Shown here: positions 59,637-64,000 of the stretch, in pieces
How positions within the stretch are numbered: position 1 is the stretch's first letter
Layout: each line of letters begins with the position of its first letter
NCBI GenBank assembly: GCA_021464245.1
Contig: JADCRB010000016.1
Coordinates: 4,767,250 to 4,831,249 of the forward strand
Direction of reading: 5' to 3'
Length of the DNA stretch: 64,000 nucleotides
From: Carallia brachiata
Lineage: Eukaryota; Streptophyta; Magnoliopsida; Malpighiales; Rhizophoraceae
Made by a program: the position numbers and the translations under genes
The notes under the pieces: model-generated
Seen by the model: only the letters and a program-made list of their open reading frames with translations
Databases searched by the model: none
What the model was told of the DNA's origin: nothing

Positions 59637-61170
59637 AGCTGCAGTGCCTTTCGAAGGTGAAAAAAAAAGCTTTATTTTGCAGAAAACGATGAAACGGAAT
59701 TTTCTGGCGATGACAGGACCAATGGAGAAAAATAGTTAAATTTCACACTCCTCCACCTCTAGCAACGACCGTACGGCCCTCGATGTCGTCTTCGATCCGA
59801 CGATCTGGACTTCTCTCAACTGCCCTCTCCTGCTGTCCCACCACATTCCCATCGCCTAGATTTTCGCTTGAGCCACTCCGACACTGTTCGCCAGATTTCG
59901 ATTTGAGAAGGCCCTCATTACTTCAATTAAATTTTGCTCATGGAGAAAATTAAATTAGCATGACAATCTGGGATAACATTTTTAGTTTTTTCTTTTTTTT
60001 TATTAATGATATTTTTATTTAATCAAATTTTGTATATGAAGATATTTTGGTCATTTTAAATAATTATAATAACATTTTTGTTGTTAAATCAAACTTCTAC
60101 CAACGACCATTTAACAGAATGTGGTTTTTGATATCACATTGATAGTATAATATGTTTTTTATAATTATTGATAATTTGGTATGTATTTTGTAATAAAAAT
60201 AAAAGTTTAGGATGTTAGGAGCAAATTTTTCAATATATTGCACCACAAATATAAAATATGTGTTTAGGGGCTACGATCACCTATCCAACAATTGTGCATA
60301 AACCACCCCCAAAAAAAATAAATATTTATTTTTCGTGTGTAATTAGAAATATAAAAAAATATCTCGATATGCAGAGTATTCATGTTTGCTGAATCTAAAA
60401 ATAATTAAATATGCATCACTTTACTCTTGCTGAAGTTGGAAAAATTTTATGACTCCAATACATAATCAAATATACTCTAACAACATATGAGATAAATTTT
60501 AACAATTTTTTTTGATATATTAGAAAGTCCATTAGGCCGTGAACTATAAAATGAGGGTAATTCTCTCCTCCCATAAATCCCACATATTCTTTCTTAAAAT
60601 TTGAACTCAATATCTCTAAAATAAAAATCTTGAACTCAAACCACTAAAACTTCTATGAAGAACAACGTTAAAATAAACTTTAAATAATTTTGTAAATTGT
60701 TCATGAAACAAGTTAAAACTTATTTTTACTCAAACTTAACTCGTCTATAAAACGAGCTTTGCCATGGAACTTCAAGCAAGCTTCTATTAAATGAAGGTAC
60801 CGAACTTTTTAAGAATATAACCACTCAATTACACCTCTAATTTCTACTTCCGCACAGACAAGATCCTTGTCTCCAACACATCATCAATTTCTAATATCAT
60901 TCTAACATAAACGCACCCCATTTTACAGAGCAAAACTAAAATAAAAGATTAAAAAAAAGGGTCATGCTTCACTTTTTCTTTTTTAATTCTCTTTTTGTGT
61001 AGGAAGAATTTATTCTTCAATGAGTTTGACTACATTAAAAAACCTTAATAAGACACAAAAGAAACACGTTGTTTATTTAATAACATCTAATAATTTATCT
61101 ATTTTTTAAAATTTAATATATATTTTACAATATAACAATCCTTGATATATGATATATGCCAACCGCATGC
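59046..61170. other. gene-free stretch with a CT microsatellite
   Basis: A (CT)n run lies at 59600-59636. The CT-rich and GC-richer text to about 59900 (GCAACGACCGTACGGCCCTCGATGTC) could be an old gene leader or exon, but no domain is readable. A 150-base AT-rich hairpin lies at about 59405-59560. The rest holds nothing I can name. Confidence 0.4.
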
Positions 61171-61178
61171 CCCATTAA

Positions 61179-61378
61179 TAGCATGTTTGTTTTGCAATCT
61201 TTCTCTAAAGAAAGAATTATTTTTTCAATCATTACTATATCAATTTTTTATTATCTTTTATCTACACTTTCTTTCTCTATAATTTCTCAACTTATTCAAA
61301 TAACTTATTTTCTACACTACTTTCTTTCTTACTCCTTACCTTTCCACACATTTTCTCTCAATCCAATCCAACACACCG
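61179..61378. mobile_element. Tourist-like (PIF/Harbinger) MITE
   Basis: TAA at 61176-61178 and 61379-61381 flank a 200-base element with imperfect inverted ends TAGCATGTTTGTTTTG and CAATCCAACACACCG. The interior, with TTTCTTTCTCTATAATTTCTCAAC, resembles that of 62920-63174. It encodes nothing. Confidence 0.55.
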
Positions 61379-62273
61379 TAAATGTTGCCAACAATCTTTC
61401 TCCTAGAATTGCAGGGTGGCAAAAGCTTTTAATGTTTCACTCTAACAATGCCTTCCCAAGAAAACGACAGCCATCCGATTAGATCGTGGGCCCCATATGT
61501 CATCATCTTTAGCCCTCTAAGCCACCTCCGCTCCCTTACCCAGTTGAATATTAAATATCAAAAAGTAAATACATACTGCCCCATTTAATCATGAAAAGTT
61601 TCTGGCTCAAATAATTCAACTAAACAAAGTATCAAAATATAAAATATAAAATAGAACGAATCATTAATTTTATACAAACACATAAATATTTTACATAAAA
61701 ATAGAATGAAATAATAAAAAATATATTTTTTAATTATTTTATATTTTATCAATATAATTACACAGTTAAAAATTCATTACAGTTGATACTTCGTCTGACT
61801 TAATCATCAAATGAGTACGAATCCGCTCTTTTAAATCAGTTACTCATTAATTCAAGCAATGAACCGTTGACCCAAACCGCCTACCGCGTCAATGTCCACG
61901 TCGTTTTCTCATGACGCTTGAGCATAATGCATGACTACCAATGGTGGCCAGAACCCATCGTTTTGGGTGTGTGCACTGATATAAATGAACCACTAGTCGG
62001 AAGACACAAAATAAAAGGGATGCAATGAGGAAAAATAAGAGAAAACCATGAGGAAAAATAATGAAATTCATCCGATGACCTAATTCATAATTTATATGCC
62101 TCAAAAAAGTATAACACGACCCCCACAACCAAAAATTACAACATAATCACCGCAAAAAGGAGAAAACCATGAGGAAAAATAATCGCAAAGTGGGAGAAAA
62201 AGAATAAAGACAAGAAGAGAATACAAAAATCAGAGAAAAAAAGAGGCAGGCCTGAATTTGGTTAGGGATCAAA

Positions 62274-63887
62274 TTAGTAGCGGACGACGTCCTGTAGGCA
62301 ATCATAGAAATGAGCAATCTTGATCTTCTGTCGACCAGAGTAGATCGCCTCTGCAGCTCCACCATCCTCCCCTTGGGCTGCCATCTCAATCAACATATAG
62401 AGCTTCTTGATAGGCATCTGCAAGGAGGAAATGGAGAGAAGATCAACGAAGGTCAGACTGAAACTAAATATAAAAGGAAATTTCTGGGGAATAAATATGG
62501 GTAACCTCTTGAGAAATGGGTCTCCACTTATTTTCACAAACTAAATATGCAGTGCGAAAATAAATGTATTGGACAGGTTTCCATGTTTTCACTAACTATA
62601 ATATCTGAAGTTTGTCACAAGCATTCACAATATTAGGCACAAATGAAAAACAATTAAGCAGCTTACATCATTCAAGGCTTCTGCAGCGGCATCCACATCT
62701 TCTTCGGCGAAGACATTTAGTTGTTGCAGTACCTGGTGGGTAATAGCAGATTAACATTAAAAGAAAAAAAAAAGGTGTATGCTTCTGTGACATTTTATCT
62801 GCTAAGATTAATGCAGGAGCCCACTCCTCAAGGACACATTTCTATCAACCATCTGCAATCTAAAAACTAGTTGCTTAAGGGAGGCGGAGGGAGGGGTTGG
62901 GAATGGCGAAAAAGTATTATGCTTTGTTTGGCAAAGCATAGGAAAGAGTAGGAAAAGAAAATGATAGGAAACTACTTTCTATTCATATTCTTTTTCTATT
63001 CATTTTCTATCAATCCAAACAACTAAATTTTACTTTTTCTCTCACAAATTACTATTCATTTTCTTTCTCACAACTTTCTAATCATTACTTTTTATCAATC
63101 ATAATATCATCATTACTGTACTATTTTCTATTCTCTTTCTTTTCCATTTCCTTTCTTGCAATCCAAACAAAGCATTAAAGTCCAAAAATTTGTTGTAGCA
63201 GCCATTAAACTTGCTAACAATTCCCCGAGTCATGATTAGTTATTTCAGAAGCTCCTGAAATGGTTTCATTCCTGAATGGTAAATCACCTTTTGCCAATAA
63301 AACCTTAGCACTCATATAATTTTACAGTTGAGTGCTCTGGGCCCATCATACACAGTGCACTGACCGTTTAACTCTTATCCTTTCACATCACCATAAATTG
63401 AGAAAGAAGGGGCATATAATCAAATATACGCAGAGCTACGGTTACTATTGATCCACTAAATTCCTGGACTGGAGGAAAATGTTCCCATATTATCATGTCA
63501 ACTTAATTATAGACACAATATTCAGCAACTAGTTCACATATCCAATCAGCCCTAACCATGCCCAAATATTCTGAAGAAGAATGAATAACCTTCAAGGGAT
63601 GAAACTATGAAAACTTGTATGATTTGCATTTCCAGAAGATTTGGCATGGACAAAAATTCAGGAGCAAAAAGGATAGAAAAGAGATAGGAAGGCAAAAACA
63701 GCAGGTTAATTTCATAAATGCCATGAGGCAAAATGAATAAAAAGGGGAAACAGCATATGGTTACCATCTTTGCATCATCCTTCTTCAATGTGGGAACATG
63801 GAATGTGACAGAAAAGGCATCGCAAATGCCAATTGAATCTAAAAAACCCACTTCACTTGTTGTCCCTATTACCAGAAGTTTCTTCCC
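62274..63887 (-). CDS. NSF: NSF, vesicle-fusing ATPase, C-terminal exons (partial)
   Basis: NSF is the hexameric AAA+ ATPase that, with alpha-SNAP, takes SNARE complexes apart after membrane fusion. Three exons are visible: 63887-63765 (41 codons), 62732-62667 (22 codons) and 62417-62274 (47 codons plus stop), all phase 0 with GT-AG borders. They read [75 protein letters not shown] and end [12 protein letters not shown]. This is the end of the D2 ATPase domain; [11 protein letters not shown] corresponds to the sensor region. The N domain, D1 and most of D2 lie beyond the right edge. No stop or shift is present, so this looks functional. The 3' untranslated region runs left from 62273. Confidence 0.95.
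62920..63174. mobile_element. Tourist-like MITE in an NSF intron
   Basis: TTA at 62917-62919 and 63175-63177 flank a 255-base element with inverted ends TGCTTTGTTTGG and CCAAACAAAGCA, a perfect 12-base match. This is the clearest PIF/Harbinger-type MITE in the window. It lies in the intron between the exons at 63765-63887 and 62667-62732. It contains no gene. Confidence 0.9.
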
Positions 63888-63947
63888 CTAAGAGTACAGA
63901 ACAGAAGGTGAGATAACAGCAGACACAACATTTAGTTGTTAGAAGCA

Positions 63948-64000
63948 TAGTGTGTGTGTGCGCGCGTGCGTGCGTCTGTGTGTGTGAGAGAGAGAGAGAG
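63948..64000. repeat. GT/GC/GA compound microsatellite
   Basis: TGTGTGTGTG, then CGCGCGTGCGTGCG, then TGTGTGTG and GAGAGAGAGAGAG to the window edge, inside an NSF intron. Likely polymorphic in length. Confidence 0.9.

Overview
The window is nuclear DNA of a flowering plant, very probably a eudicot. It is AT-rich, its genes are split by GT-AG introns, and the gaps hold plant transposon families (Ty3/gypsy, PIF/Harbinger, hAT, Mutator-like, LINE, SINE, a Helitron-like end). I saw no tRNA, rRNA, CRISPR or bacterial operon structure. The species cannot be fixed from the sequence alone.

Three host genes look intact. (1) A DUF506 (PDDEXK-like) gene on the minus strand, 22938-21670, has two exons and 359 residues. 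(2) A DUF616 / MUCI70-TOD1-type predicted glycosyltransferase on the plus strand, 39509-44159, has nine exons that join in frame to 583 codons. (3) The last three coding exons of the NSF vesicle-fusion ATPase lie on the minus strand, 63887-62274; the rest of the gene is beyond the right edge.

Layout. 1-3.5 kb: AT-rich MITE-like DNA. 3.48-8.36 kb: a complete minus-strand gypsy LTR element whose gag-PR-RT-RNaseH part is missing but which carries, between integrase and 3' LTR, a broken WUSCHEL/WOX-type homeodomain gene. 10-12.6 kb: SINEs and a 940-base foldback. 13.1-18.05 kb: a decayed two-gene PIF/Harbinger transposon. 18.8-19.3 kb: a Mutator-like foldback MITE. 21.7-23 kb: the DUF506 gene. 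23.5-37 kb: gene-poor MITE, SINE and Helitron-like DNA with two unexplained exon-like patches. 37.4-38.4 kb: a LINE-type retroposon with its own target duplication, itself hit by a Mutator-like MITE. 38.9-44.2 kb: the DUF616 gene. 45.5-51.6 kb: a decayed higher-order repeat array built on a GTGTCGTA-like word, with a clean hAT MITE inside. 52.8-54.7 kb: two pseudogene fragments, one of them serine carboxypeptidase-like. 55.9-59 kb: an older hAT-like element, a degenerate tandem array and a LINE reverse-transcriptase remnant split by a third Mutator-like MITE. 59-64 kb: gene-poor DNA, a Tourist-like MITE and the NSF 3' end with another Tourist-like MITE in its intron.

The three host genes have no evident functional link. 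The most unusual items are the homeobox gene carried inside the LTR element and the GTGTCGTA array.
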